From contig NZ_APNL01000002.1 in assembly GCF_040361435.1 (NCBI RefSeq), forward strand, positions 1 through 64,000: a DNA stretch of 64,000 nucleotides, in the 5' to 3' direction. Numbering within the stretch: position 1 is the stretch's first letter; each line of letters starts with the position of its first letter. The stretch comes from Salinisphaera sp002433465 (GTDB lineage Bacteria > Pseudomonadota > Gammaproteobacteria > Nevskiales > Salinisphaeraceae). A program made the translations under genes and the position numbers. Positions 25,054-34,359 of this stretch are shown here, in pieces. A model generated the notes under the pieces. That model did no database searches. It was not told where the DNA came from and saw only the letters and a program-made list of their open reading frames with translations.

Positions 25054-27252
25054 ATGAGCGGCGTAGAAACACCGCCGATCCTGCGCGTGGCCGTGCCCGT
25101 GCCCTTATATGGCGGCTTCGATTATCTCGATCTAGACGCCCAAGACCCGACCCCGATTGGCAGCCGTGTCCTGGTACGGTTCGGCAGGCGCCGCCTGGTC
25201 GGCATCGTCATCGAAGCCGGCGTTGAAAGCGAACTGCCCACATCGCGCCTGCGCCCCATCGAAACCCGCCTGGATGACGCGCCGGTATTCGACGATGAAC
25301 TGTTGGCGCTGCTGCGCTGGGCGGCGCGCTATTACCACCACCCGGTCGGCGAGGCGCTGGCCACCGCCCTGCCGGTCGCGCTACGCCGGGCAAGAACAGA
25401 CCAGACCCCGAACCGCCACCGCGGCTGGCAGGCTGTCGCCGCGACCGGCACAAACGAACCGGCCGCGCACGCCAAACGCCAGCATGAACTGCTCGACGCC
25501 ATTCGTACCGGCGAACATGCCGTGGCGCACTCGCATCTGCTCGCCCGCTTCGGCTCGATCCATGCGCCGCTCAAGGCCCTGCAGCAACGCGGCCTGATCG
25601 AAGAAGTCGACCTGCCAGGCGCGCTCGAACACGGCAGCGCGGGCCATGCGCCCACCCTTACGGACAGGCAACGCGAGGCAGTCGAACAACTCGCCCGACG
25701 CAGCACCGGCTTTCACCCCAGCCTGCTGGAAGGCGTGACCGGCAGCGGCAAGACGGAGGTGTATTGCCGGCAGATGGCCGAAGCGCTGGCCGCCCGTCGT
25801 CAGGTTCTGTTTCTGGCCCCGGAAATCGGGCTGACGCCCCAGCTGATCGAACGCCTGCGTAGCCGCTTCGATGCCACCATCGGCGTGCTGCACTCCCAGC
25901 GCAGCGACGGCGAACGCGCCGATGTATGGCGGGCGGCCCGCGCCGGCGACGCGGATATCGTCATCGGCACCCGATCGGCGGTGTTCACCCCCATGCCGCG
26001 GCTCGGGTTGATCGTGGTGGATGAAGAGCACGACGGCTCCTACAAGCAGCAGGATGGCTTTCGCTACCATGCGCGCGACGTGGCCCTGCGCCGTGCCCAG
26101 CAGCGCGATATTCCGATCGTGCTCGGCAGCGCCACGCCGGCCCTGGAAAGCCTGCACAACGCCCAGCACGGCCGATTCGCGCATCTCAAGCTGGCCGAAC
26201 GCGCCACCGGCGCGGCACTGCCGCCGGTGCGGGTGATCGATATCCGCTCGCGACCGCTGCTGGGCGGGCTGTCCGACCCCATGCTCGCGCATATCGAACG
26301 CCATCTCGGCGCCGGCAATCAGGTGATGGTATTCATCAATCGCCGCGGCTATGCGCCGGCGCTGTCCTGTCACGACTGCGGCTGGATCGCGCCCTGCGCG
26401 CGCTGCGATGCGCCGCTGACCCTGCATGGCGGCGGCGCACGCCTGCAATGCCACCACTGCGGCGCCCACGAACCCAGCCCGGCACAATGCCCAAGCTGTG
26501 GCTCGAAAGAGCTCATCGCGCTCGGGGCCGGCACCGAACGGGTAGCCGGGGCGCTGCGCAGCCGTTTTCCCGACGTTCGTCTGGCCCGTTTCGACCGCGA
26601 TAGCGTCGCGCGCAAGGGCCGGCTGGAAAGCCAGCTTGCCGACGTCGCCAGCGGTGCCACCCAGCTGTTGGTCGGCACCCAGATGCTGGCCAAGGGCCAC
26701 GATTTCGCCCGCCTGACCTGTGTCGCCGTGCTCGACGTCGATGGCGGCCTGTTCTCGGCGGACTTTCGCGCCGCCGAGCATATGGCCCAGCTCGTCACCC
26801 AGGTGGCCGGCCGCGCCGGGCGCGGCGACCTGCCCGGCGAGGTGTGGCTACAGACCCGCCACCCGGAGCACCCGCTGCTGCATCGCCTGCTCACCGGCGG
26901 CTACGATGCCTTCGCACAGGCCGCGCTGGCCGAACGCCGCGAAGCCGCGCTGCCGCCGTTCGGCTATCTCGCCCTGCTGCGTGCCGAGGCCCACGACCTG
27001 CAATCGCCCACGGCGTTTCTGGCGCAGGCCGCAGCGACTCTCAATACGGACCCGCAGCTCGCCTGCCTGGGCCCGGTGCCCGCGCCCATGCAGCGCCGGG
27101 CCGGGCGCTTTCGGGCCCATCTGCTGCTGCATGCCAGCCATCGGGCACGTCTGCACCCGGCCCTGGACCACTGGCAGCGCGTGCTCGGCGAACTGCCCGG
27201 CGCACGCCGGGTGCGCTGGTCGATCGACGTCGATCCGCAGGACCTGCTCTAG
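25054..27252 (+). CDS. priA: Primosomal protein N' (PriA helicase)
   Basis: PriA is the replication-restart helicase that recognises abandoned forks and reloads the replisome. The 732-residue protein (counting from the ATG) has an N-terminal DNA-binding domain beginning ILRVAVPVPLYGGFDYL, Walker A GVTGSGKTEVY, DEEHD in the Walker B position, and the zinc-binding segment with cysteine pairs CHDCGW, CARCD, CHHCG and CPSCGSK. A TTG three bases upstream is an alternative start. Its leader carries the DnaA-box cluster. Confidence 0.97.
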   Translation: MSGVETPPILRVAVPVPLYGGFDYLDLDAQDPTPIGSRVLVRFGRRRLVGIVIEAGVESELPTSRLRPIETRLDDAPVFDDELLALLRWAARYYHHPVGEALATALPVALRRARTDQTPNRHRGWQAVAATGTNEPAAHAKRQHELLDAIRTGEHAVAHSHLLARFGSIHAPLKALQQRGLIEEVDLPGALEHGSAGHAPTLTDRQREAVEQLARRSTGFHPSLLEGVTGSGKTEVYCRQMAEALAARRQVLFLAPEIGLTPQLIERLRSRFDATIGVLHSQRSDGERADVWRAARAGDADIVIGTRSAVFTPMPRLGLIVVDEEHDGSYKQQDGFRYHARDVALRRAQQRDIPIVLGSATPALESLHNAQHGRFAHLKLAERATGAALPPVRVIDIRSRPLLGGLSDPMLAHIERHLGAGNQVMVFINRRGYAPALSCHDCGWIAPCARCDAPLTLHGGGARLQCHHCGAHEPSPAQCPSCGSKELIALGAGTERVAGALRSRFPDVRLARFDRDSVARKGRLESQLADVASGATQLLVGTQMLAKGHDFARLTCVAVLDVDGGLFSADFRAAEHMAQLVTQVAGRAGRGDLPGEVWLQTRHPEHPLLHRLLTGGYDAFAQAALAERREAALPPFGYLALLRAEAHDLQSPTAFLAQAAATLNTDPQLACLGPVPAPMQRRAGRFRAHLLLHASHRARLHPALDHWQRVLGELPGARRVRWSIDVDPQDLL

Positions 27253-27269
27253 CCCAAAGCGATTATCGG

Positions 27270-27300
27270 CCCGGCCGGTCATGGCCCAGACATGGCCGGG
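27270..27300. terminator. GC-rich hairpin after priA (weak terminator candidate)
   Basis: CCCGGCC (27270–27276) pairs with GGCCGGG (27294–27300), with an inner CATG/CATG extension. No T tract follows, so it is at best a Rho-assisted or RNA-stabilising structure before argS. Confidence 0.3.
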
Positions 27301-27357
27301 CGTGAGCGCGCGCGTTAGACTGCGCGGTCATTCTTGCGACCGCCTATCGAAACCACC

Positions 27358-29025
27358 GTGAAACGTCTCGTTCAGGATCTGCTTGCCGACGCCGTCACCC
27401 GCGCCTGGCCCGATATCGACACCGCCGATGCGCCCCACGTAGAGCGCACCCGCGATGCCGCCCACGGCGACTTCGCCAGCAATATCGCGATGACGCTGAC
27501 CAAGACGCTGCGCCGCAACCCGCGCGAGATCGCCCAGACGATCATCGACACGCTCGCCGACGATGCGCGTATCGATCGGGTCGAGATCGCGGGGCCGGGC
27601 TTCATCAACTTCTTTCTGGCGCCCGCGGCGTTTCGCGCAGCCATCGATGAAGTGCTCGCGGCCGGTACGGCCTATGGCCAAAGCGATACCGGCGCCGGCC
27701 AGCAGGTGATGATCGAGTTCGTCTCGGCCAACCCCACCGGGCCGTTGCATGTCGGTCACGGTCGCGGCGCGGCAGTCGGCGACTGTCTGGCGCGACTGTT
27801 CGAGGCCACCGGCTTCGAAGTGACCCGTGAGTTCTATTACAACGATGCGGGCGCCCAGATCGCCAACCTGGCCGTTTCCGTTCAGGCGCGAGCCAGGGGC
27901 GTCACTCCCGAAGACGACGCCTGGCCGGCCGACGGTTATCGCGGCGACTATATTGCCGACGTGGCCGCGGCCTATCTTGCCGGCGAAACGGTTGCCGCGG
28001 ACGATCGTGAAGTCACCGGCGCCGCAGATGCCGACGATATCGACGCAATCCGCGAATTCGCCGTGGCCTATCTGCGCCGCGAACAGGACGCCGACCTCAA
28101 GGCTTTCGCAGTGGATTTCGATGTCTACTCGCTCGAATCGGCGCTCTATAGCGAAGGCCGGGTCGAGCGCACGGTCGAGGCGCTGGTCGCGGCCGGCCAT
28201 ACCTACGAGGCGGACGGCGCGCTGTGGCTCAAAACCACGGACTTCGGTGACGACAAGGATCGCGTCATGCGCAAGGCCGAAGGGGGCTATACCTATTTCG
28301 TGCCGGACGTGGCTTATCACGTGGCGAAATGGGAACGCGGCTACACCCGCGCGATCAACGAACAGGGCGCGGACCACCACGGCACCATCGCCCGCGTACG
28401 CGCCGGACTGCAGGCTCTGGATATCGGCATCCCCAAAGGCTGGCCGGACTACGTGCTGCATCAGATGGTCACCGTGATGCGCGGCGGCGAGGAAGTGAAG
28501 CTCTCCAAGCGCGCCGGCTCCTACGTGACGCTGCGCGACCTTATCGACGAGGTGGGCCGCGACGCGACGCGTTATTTCCTGGCCGCGCGCAAACCGGATT
28601 CCCAGCAAACCTTCGATATCGATCTGGCCCGTAGCCAGAGCGAAGAGAACCCGGTCTACTACATCCAGTATGCGCATGCGCGTATTTGCAGCGTCGACGG
28701 CCAGTTGGCCGATCGCGGCATGGCCTATAGCCGGGAAGCAGCGGATCTGGCGCGCCTCGACAGCGCCCACGAACAACGCCTGATCACCGCTATCTCCCGC
28801 TTTCCGGAACTCATCGAAACCGCTGCCGCGGATTTCGCACCCCAGGCCGTGGCGCATTATCTGCGCGATCTGGCCGATGCCTTTCATAGTTACTACAACG
28901 CCCAGCAGTTTCTGGTCGACGACGCCGCCCTGCGCAACGCGCGCCTGGCGCTGGTGTTCGCCACACGACAGGTACTGGTCAACGGGCTTAAGCTGTTGGG
29001 CGTGGACGCACCGGAGCAGATGTAA
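27358..29025 (+). CDS. argS: Arginyl-tRNA synthetase
   Basis: A 555-residue class I synthetase charging tRNA-Arg. FVSANPTGPLHVGHGRGAAVGD carries the HIGH-type motif (HVGH, residues 131–134). The KMSKS position reads KLSKRAG, the degenerate form usual for ArgRS. The DALR anticodon-binding domain ends in RQVLVNGLKLLGVDAPEQM. The GTG at 27358 is preferred because it aligns with typical ArgRS N-termini; a TTG at 27334 is possible. Neither has a clear Shine-Dalgarno. Its TAA overlaps the ATG of the SPOR gene (TAATG). Confidence 0.96.
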   Translation: MKRLVQDLLADAVTRAWPDIDTADAPHVERTRDAAHGDFASNIAMTLTKTLRRNPREIAQTIIDTLADDARIDRVEIAGPGFINFFLAPAAFRAAIDEVLAAGTAYGQSDTGAGQQVMIEFVSANPTGPLHVGHGRGAAVGDCLARLFEATGFEVTREFYYNDAGAQIANLAVSVQARARGVTPEDDAWPADGYRGDYIADVAAAYLAGETVAADDREVTGAADADDIDAIREFAVAYLRREQDADLKAFAVDFDVYSLESALYSEGRVERTVEALVAAGHTYEADGALWLKTTDFGDDKDRVMRKAEGGYTYFVPDVAYHVAKWERGYTRAINEQGADHHGTIARVRAGLQALDIGIPKGWPDYVLHQMVTVMRGGEEVKLSKRAGSYVTLRDLIDEVGRDATRYFLAARKPDSQQTFDIDLARSQSEENPVYYIQYAHARICSVDGQLADRGMAYSREAADLARLDSAHEQRLITAISRFPELIETAAADFAPQAVAHYLRDLADAFHSYYNAQQFLVDDAALRNARLALVFATRQVLVNGLKLLGVDAPEQM

Positions 29026-29753
29026 TGGCGCGAGATTATTCCGGCCGACCGGGCAGTTCTTCCTCGAATAACGGCAAGCGCAAGCCCACGCGCCGCCAGC
29101 CGGCCGCGCGACCCACGCCGACCAAGCGCACCAAGGGCGGCGGCCCGCCGGGCTGGGTATGGATGATCTGCGGGCTGTGTATCGGTCTGACCGTGGCCGC
29201 GGTGTTCTATGTGTTCGCACGCCCCGGCGGCGATCTGGCGCGCGAGCAGATAAAAATCGCCATGCCGGAGAAGAGCAGCAAGGACGAATCCTCGCAGTCG
29301 GCAAAGGCGGCCGCCCCGGCCGAGCCCGAAGCCGAGGAAGAGGAGCCACGCTTTTCTTTCTACAAGATGCTGCCGAACTATGAAGTGGTGATCCCGGAAG
29401 AGGAATATCCGGAGAAAAAGAGTCGCTCCGCCTCGCACAGCGCGCCGCCCAGCGCCGCTGAAGTCGAGCAGCCGGCCTCCAAGCCGCAGCCGACCACGCC
29501 CAAGGTCGAAGAACCGGGACGCTTTATCATCCAGGCCGGCTCCTTCTCCACCCCCTCCGATGCAGAACGCCGCAAGGCCGAACTGGGCATGCTTGGACTG
29601 GCCGCCAAGACGGTGGAAGTGGACCTGCCTTCGGGCAAGACGGTCTATCGCGTGCAAAGCAATACCATCAGCTCGTCGAGCGAGCTCAACAAGATCCTCA
29701 AACGGCTGCGCGAAAACCGTATTGATACGCTGGTGATGCGGGCCAAGAACTAG
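29025..29753 (+). CDS. FtsN-like SPOR-domain cell-division protein
   Basis: A 242-residue bitopic protein: a basic cytoplasmic tail of 43 residues, one membrane helix (about 44–65), an acidic low-complexity linker and a C-terminal SPOR domain (about 162–240, RFIIQAGSFSTPSDAERRKAELGM…). The linker contains FSFYKMLPNYEVVIPEEEY, a segment typical of FtsN-type proteins downstream of argS in gammaproteobacteria. SPOR binds denuded glycans at the division septum. Translation is coupled to argS by a TAATG overlap. Confidence 0.87.
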   Translation: MARDYSGRPGSSSSNNGKRKPTRRQPAARPTPTKRTKGGGPPGWVWMICGLCIGLTVAAVFYVFARPGGDLAREQIKIAMPEKSSKDESSQSAKAAAPAEPEAEEEEPRFSFYKMLPNYEVVIPEEEYPEKKSRSASHSAPPSAAEVEQPASKPQPTTPKVEEPGRFIIQAGSFSTPSDAERRKAELGMLGLAAKTVEVDLPSGKTVYRVQSNTISSSSELNKILKRLRENRIDTLVMRAKN

Positions 29754-29807
29754 GCGCGGCTCGGCAGCGGTCTTGCCTGCCGCCGAGCGCGGATCGTGGC
29801 CCTGTGC

Positions 29808-30962
29808 CTAAGGTTGGCTGCCCAGATACTGGGTCAAGGTATCGCGCCAGGCATCGCTGGCCAGATACTCCAGAATCGCGCGATTGATGGGTTCGCGCAG
29901 GTCGCTGCCCTCGGGCAGTGCAAAGGCGTAGTCCTGCCGGTCGAAGATCGACTCCAGCACGCTCAAGGTATCGCCGTATTCGTTTTTCACCCGGTAGTTG
30001 AGCAGCGGCGCATCGTAGACCACGGCATCGATCCGGCCCGCCGCCAATGCGGCAAGCCCGTCTTCCAGCTCGGGCCGTGCGCTGAAGGCGATGCCGCGAT
30101 CGCGCAGGGCCTCGGCCGCAGCCGAGCCCTCCACCGTGACCACCCGTGCATCGGCCAGATCCTGTACGCCCTTGATGCCCGAGGACAGCCGATCGACGGT
30201 CAGCGACGTGGCAATCGCCGCAGTGAAGCTGGAAATGATGATGATCGCGGCGAACATCCAGACCAGACCGATGAGCCGTCCGCCCAGCGTCTTGGGTGCC
30301 TTGTCGCCGTAGCCGACCGTGGTCATGGTTACTGCGGCCCACCAGAAGCCGCTGCCCAGGCCCTGGGCGGTACTGCCGCCGAATTCCTCGGCGTTGGCCC
30401 GCCGCTCGAACAGCCAGATGATCACGCCCACGGCCAACAACACGATGGCCAAGCCGGCGAGCGCGGTGAAGAACTGCCAGGAAAAAAAGCGTCGCAGCGT
30501 GGCCCAAACCGCACTGCCGTCATTCGCGGGCACGGCAATCGCGAGGCCGGTCGAATAGAACGGGTAGGAAAAATCGATATGGGCTTCGCGGGGCGCGGTG
30601 ACCGTCAGTGCCGCAACCGACAGATCCAGGTCGCCGTCTTCGAGGCCGCTGAACAGCCCGGCCAGATCACTCGGCACGTAATCGTATTCGATGCCCAGCC
30701 GTTGGGCGACCGCCTGCCAGAGCACGATACTCACGCCTGAAAAGCGGCCGTCGCCGCTATCCACCACGAACGGCGGCGCGTGTTTTGTGCCCACCCGCAA
30801 GCGCGCGCCGCGTTCGCCTGCCGGCATGGCCTGGGCCACGATATCCGGCGTGCTCGTTTGCACACCGCCCGGCTGGGCGAACGCCGGCATGCCGCATAGC
30901 AGGACACCCAGCATCGCCAGCCCGGCGGCATACCGCAGCGTCTGGAAATAACGATTATTCAT
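29808..30962 (-). CDS. GluR0-like ligand-gated potassium channel (periplasmic binding domain split by a K+ pore)
   Basis: A 384-residue protein with ionotropic glutamate receptor architecture. After signal peptide …GMPAFAQ, binding-protein lobe 1 spans about 56–150 (RVGTKHAPPFVV, DLDLSVAALTVTAPREAHIDFSYPFY). A pore module follows: helix about 164–184, filter TTVGYGD (214–220), helix about 229–252. Lobe 2 then resumes (GVQDLADARVVTVEGSAA … AVVYDAPLLNYRV). The K+-type filter matches Synechocystis GluR0, an amino-acid-gated K+ channel. GGGGGAG five bases before this ATG fixes the start. It lies 26 bp after the DUF3187 gene. Confidence 0.9.
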   Translation of the reverse strand: MNNRYFQTLRYAAGLAMLGVLLCGMPAFAQPGGVQTSTPDIVAQAMPAGERGARLRVGTKHAPPFVVDSGDGRFSGVSIVLWQAVAQRLGIEYDYVPSDLAGLFSGLEDGDLDLSVAALTVTAPREAHIDFSYPFYSTGLAIAVPANDGSAVWATLRRFFSWQFFTALAGLAIVLLAVGVIIWLFERRANAEEFGGSTAQGLGSGFWWAAVTMTTVGYGDKAPKTLGGRLIGLVWMFAAIIIISSFTAAIATSLTVDRLSSGIKGVQDLADARVVTVEGSAAAEALRDRGIAFSARPELEDGLAALAAGRIDAVVYDAPLLNYRVKNEYGDTLSVLESIFDRQDYAFALPEGSDLREPINRAILEYLASDAWRDTLTQYLGSQP

Positions 30963-30988
30963 TGACTCCCCCATTCAGCGGAGCCGCG

Positions 30989-32008
30989 TCAGAAACCGTG
31001 GCGCAAACCCAGCAGAAAACTCACGTCCGGCGAAACCCCGGTGTTCAGATCTTCGATAATCGCAAATTCCATGCGCGAGCGCTCGCTGAGCTGCCAGTCG
31101 ATGCCCAGCGCGCCGGACACGGCGGTGCCGTCGAGCGCTTCGATATCGGTATCTTCATAGAACGGGCTATGCGCATAGCCCTGTACCTTGACCACGACCG
31201 AGGGCAGCACCGCATACCCCAGGGTCGCCCAGCCGAAGGCGACTTCCTGTACGCGCTGGTCTTCGAGCACATCACCCTCGCCCGAATACAGGCCACCCAC
31301 GCCGGCGAGCATGCGCCAACGCGACAGACCGTTCTGGTTGTTGCCGATCGTGCCCCAGAGCGATACGTCGGCCGCGCCGCTGCCGGTCAGCCGATCGGCA
31401 TCGCCGGTCGGCAACTTGAGTTCGCCGGCAAGTGCCATGCCCCAGTCGCCGAAACCGGCCAGGCGCTTCTTCAAGCCCAGGCGCACATCGCCCACGCCTG
31501 AAGGCGAATCGCTCACATCGAGGGCAACCCGGCCATCGCGCTCATATCGAAACGACTGGCGATCGCGGGGCGCGCCGGATCGCCCGCCGTCGGAAAAACC
31601 GAACAGATCGTGAAAATCGTCGATGAACCCGTCGGCAAAGCCACCGCTGTGGTCGACGAACGGTATTTCGATACTGGCCTGCCAGTCGTTAGCCAGGCCA
31701 CGCTCGAATACCAGCGCGGCACGCGTGGTTTCGCCGTCGAACAAAAGGCTTTCGTTACCGCTGTTCTGTTCGGTGTAGTGGCTGGGGAAATCCACCCGTA
31801 GTCCGCCCCGCCAGGCGCCGGGCTCGACCACGGTATAGCCATCCGCGCGCGGCAGCCCGTAGATCGCGACCGTGGGCGACTGATCCGAAAACGCCAGTGG
31901 CTGCGGCGCCTGCGCGTCGTCGGCCTGCGCGCACACCGGCGCGATCCAGAACATCGTAGAAAGCAGCAGGCACGAAGCCCCGCATGCCCGCAAACGACCC
32001 AATCCCAT
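30989..32008 (-). CDS. DUF3187 family outer-membrane protein
   Basis: A 339-residue predicted beta-barrel: signal peptide ending APVCA, alternating amphipathic strands, PSHYTEQNSGNESLLFDGETTRAALVFERGLANDWQASIEIPFVDHSGGFADGFIDDFHDLFG (in parts) typical of DUF3187, and a terminal Phe (LRHGF) suited to BAM recognition. GGGGGAAG precedes the ATG. It is the first gene of a two-gene operon with the GluR0-like channel. Function is unknown; a porin-like supply of the channel's ligand is conceivable but unproven. Confidence 0.82.
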   Translation of the reverse strand: MGLGRLRACGASCLLLSTMFWIAPVCAQADDAQAPQPLAFSDQSPTVAIYGLPRADGYTVVEPGAWRGGLRVDFPSHYTEQNSGNESLLFDGETTRAALVFERGLANDWQASIEIPFVDHSGGFADGFIDDFHDLFGFSDGGRSGAPRDRQSFRYERDGRVALDVSDSPSGVGDVRLGLKKRLAGFGDWGMALAGELKLPTGDADRLTGSGAADVSLWGTIGNNQNGLSRWRMLAGVGGLYSGEGDVLEDQRVQEVAFGWATLGYAVLPSVVVKVQGYAHSPFYEDTDIEALDGTAVSGALGIDWQLSERSRMEFAIIEDLNTGVSPDVSFLLGLRHGF

Positions 32009-32025
32009 ATCGCTTCCCCCAATGG

Positions 32026-32050
32026 CCGCGCCCCCGAGCGCGGTTTTTTT
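32026..32050 (+). terminator. Terminator-like hairpin facing plus, between uvrD and DUF3187
   Basis: CCGCGC (32026–32031) pairs with GCGCGG (32038–32043) and is followed by seven T on the plus strand, although both neighbouring genes are on minus. It could end an antisense RNA across the channel operon. Alternatively it forms a 5'-leader hairpin just before the DUF3187 Shine-Dalgarno. Confidence 0.5.
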
Positions 32051-32064
32051 AGTTACCGATCAAG

Positions 32065-34224
32065 TCATACCGGATCGAGTTTGGCATAGCCGGCGATCAG
32101 CCACTTGCTGCCCACCCCGTCGAAGTTGACCTGAATCCGGGCACGGGCGCCATCCCCCTCGAAGGCCAACACCGTGCCCTGGCCGAATTTCTTGTGCGCG
32201 ACCCGCTGGCCGAGCGACAGCCCGGCCGCGCGCTGTTCGGACTTGGCGATACTACCCGGGCGAAATACCGGCTGGCTGATACCCGCCTGCGGGCGCACTT
32301 CGCGCAGGAAATCCGCCGGAATCTCGCGCAGAAAACGCGACGGCGCACACAGATTTTCCGAGCCGTGCAGGCGCCGTACCTCGGCATGCGAGATATGCAG
32401 CTTCTCCATGGCCCGGGTCATGCCTACGTAGCACAGGCGGCGCTCTTCCTCGAGGCCGTTGTCGTCGTCGACCGAGCGCTGATGCGGAAACAAGCCTTCT
32501 TCGAGGCCCACCATGAACACCAGCGGAAACTCCAGACCCTTGGCCGAGTGCAGGGTCATCAACTGGACCGACTCGTCCCATTCGCCGGCCTGATTTTCGC
32601 CGGCTTCCAGCGAGGCATAGGCCAGGAACTGGGTGATTTCGTCCATGGTGTCGTCGTCATCGGCGGTATAGGCGCGCGCGGCAGACACCAGTTCGTCGAG
32701 GTTTTCCTTGCGGCCTTCGGCTTTTTCGTCGCCGCCCTTGCCGTGGTGCGCCTTGAGGTCGGTGGTCACGATCACCTTTTCGGCAATTTCGTGCAGGGCC
32801 ATGCCCTCGATCTCGGCGTCCAGGGTATCGATGAGTTCGATGAAAGCCATGACCATCTTGCCGGCACGGGCCGGCAGCCCATTCTCGGCCAGATCGAAAG
32901 CCGCCTGCCACAGGCTCATCGCGCCAGCGCGTGCATGGCTGCGGATCTTGTCGACGGTGGTCGCGCCGATACCGCGCGTGGGCGTATTGACGATGCGCTC
33001 GAAGGCCGCATCGTCGGCTCGGGATTGCAGCAGCCGCATATAGGCCAGCGCGTCCTTGATCTCGGCACGCTCGAAGAACTTCTGACCGCCGTAGATACGA
33101 TAGGAAATCTCGGCCGCGATCAGCCGCTCCTCGAGCACGCGCGACTGGGCGTTGGAGCGATAGAGGATGGCAATATCCGAGCGCTTGCCGCCGTCGGCGA
33201 TCCAGTTCTGGATGCGGGTGACGACATGCTGGGCTTCGTCGTACTCGTTGAAGGCCGCATAGATATCGATCGGCTCGCCATCGGCGCCGGCGGTCCACAG
33301 CTCCTTGCCCAGACGGGTGAGGTTGTGACCGATCAGGCCATTGGCCGCGCCCAGGATCGTGCCCGTGGAGCGATAGTTCTGCTCCAGGCGTACGGTGGCA
33401 GTGTTCTTGAAGTCTTCCTCGAAGCGCAGGATGTTGTCGACCCGCGCGCCGCGCCAGGAATAGATGGACTGGTCGTCGTCGCCGACGATGAACACCTTGC
33501 CGCTGTCGCCGGCCAGCAGGCGAATCCAGGCGTATTGCAGCGCGTTCGTATCCTGGAATTCGTCGACCAGGATATGGCTGAAACGCCGCCGGTAATGCGC
33601 CAGCAGGTCGGCGTTGTCGCGACAGGTTTCGTAGGCGCGCAGCAGCAGCTCTGGAAAGTCCACGAGGCCAGCCGATTCGCGCGCGCTTTCATAGGCCTGA
33701 TAGACACGAATCATTTGGCTACGCGCATAGTCGCCGGTATCGGCCAGATCGCGCGGGCGCTCGGCGGCCTCCTTGCAGCTGTTGATGAAGCCCTGCATCT
33801 GGCGCGGCGGCCAGCGCTGCTCGTCCATTTCCAGATTCTTGAGCGTGCGCCGGACCAGCCGGTACTGATCGTCCGAATCGATGATCTGAAACGCCTGCGG
33901 CAGCTTGGCTTCCTTGAAATGCAGGCGCAGCAGCCGGTGGGCGATGCCGTGAAAGGTGCCCACCCACAGCGCCCGTGCGGGTACGCGCAGCATCGGCTCG
34001 AGCCGGGCGCGCATTTCGCCCGCCGCCTTGTTGGTGAAGGTGACGGCCAGGATCGACTGCGGCGATACGCCCTCGACGCCGATCAACCAGGCGATACGAT
34101 GAATCAATACCCGAGTCTTGCCCGAGCCCGCGCCTGCAAGTACGCGCATATGCCCCGGCGGCGCGCCCACCGCTTCACGCTGGGCTTCGTTCAAAGAGTC
34201 GAGAATTGTCGATACGTCATCCAT
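32065..34224 (-). CDS. uvrD: DNA helicase II (UvrD)
   Basis: A 719-residue SF1A 3'-5' helicase for nucleotide-excision and mismatch repair. Motif I is AGAGSGKTRVL (about 30–40), motif II DEFQDTN, motif III GDDDQSIYSWRGA, and later motifs include QLMTLHSAKGLEFP and EEERRLCYVGMTRA. The C-terminus KFGQGTVLAFEGDG…KWLIAGYAKL is the Tudor-like tail of UvrD/PcrA. Length equals E. coli UvrD (720). The ATG chosen begins MDDVSTILDSLN; upstream in-frame ATGs at 34233 and 34281 are less likely. Confidence 0.97.
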   Translation of the reverse strand: MDDVSTILDSLNEAQREAVGAPPGHMRVLAGAGSGKTRVLIHRIAWLIGVEGVSPQSILAVTFTNKAAGEMRARLEPMLRVPARALWVGTFHGIAHRLLRLHFKEAKLPQAFQIIDSDDQYRLVRRTLKNLEMDEQRWPPRQMQGFINSCKEAAERPRDLADTGDYARSQMIRVYQAYESARESAGLVDFPELLLRAYETCRDNADLLAHYRRRFSHILVDEFQDTNALQYAWIRLLAGDSGKVFIVGDDDQSIYSWRGARVDNILRFEEDFKNTATVRLEQNYRSTGTILGAANGLIGHNLTRLGKELWTAGADGEPIDIYAAFNEYDEAQHVVTRIQNWIADGGKRSDIAILYRSNAQSRVLEERLIAAEISYRIYGGQKFFERAEIKDALAYMRLLQSRADDAAFERIVNTPTRGIGATTVDKIRSHARAGAMSLWQAAFDLAENGLPARAGKMVMAFIELIDTLDAEIEGMALHEIAEKVIVTTDLKAHHGKGGDEKAEGRKENLDELVSAARAYTADDDDTMDEITQFLAYASLEAGENQAGEWDESVQLMTLHSAKGLEFPLVFMVGLEEGLFPHQRSVDDDNGLEEERRLCYVGMTRAMEKLHISHAEVRRLHGSENLCAPSRFLREIPADFLREVRPQAGISQPVFRPGSIAKSEQRAAGLSLGQRVAHKKFGQGTVLAFEGDGARARIQVNFDGVGSKWLIAGYAKLDPV

Positions 34225-34359
34225 GGCGCGCATTGTAACCAATGCGCCGTGACGGCCGGCCGGGCATTCATGGACGCGCAAGCTCGTCGCGCTAGAATCT
34301 ATGCCTGTCAGACACGAGCAACCGCCGTTTTACGGCCCGCTTTCGGGAGAAAACCGACC

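Noticed and set aside
27328..29349. 673-codon minus-strand frame opposite argS
   Set aside because: ArgS on the plus strand is unambiguous; the antisense frame has no motifs.
32194..34359. Very long open plus-strand frame running antisense to uvrD and into the M48 peptidase
   Set aside because: It mirrors uvrD codons in GC-rich DNA. Only the part from 34360 shows a lipoprotein signal and HEVGH; the rest lacks any protein-family character.
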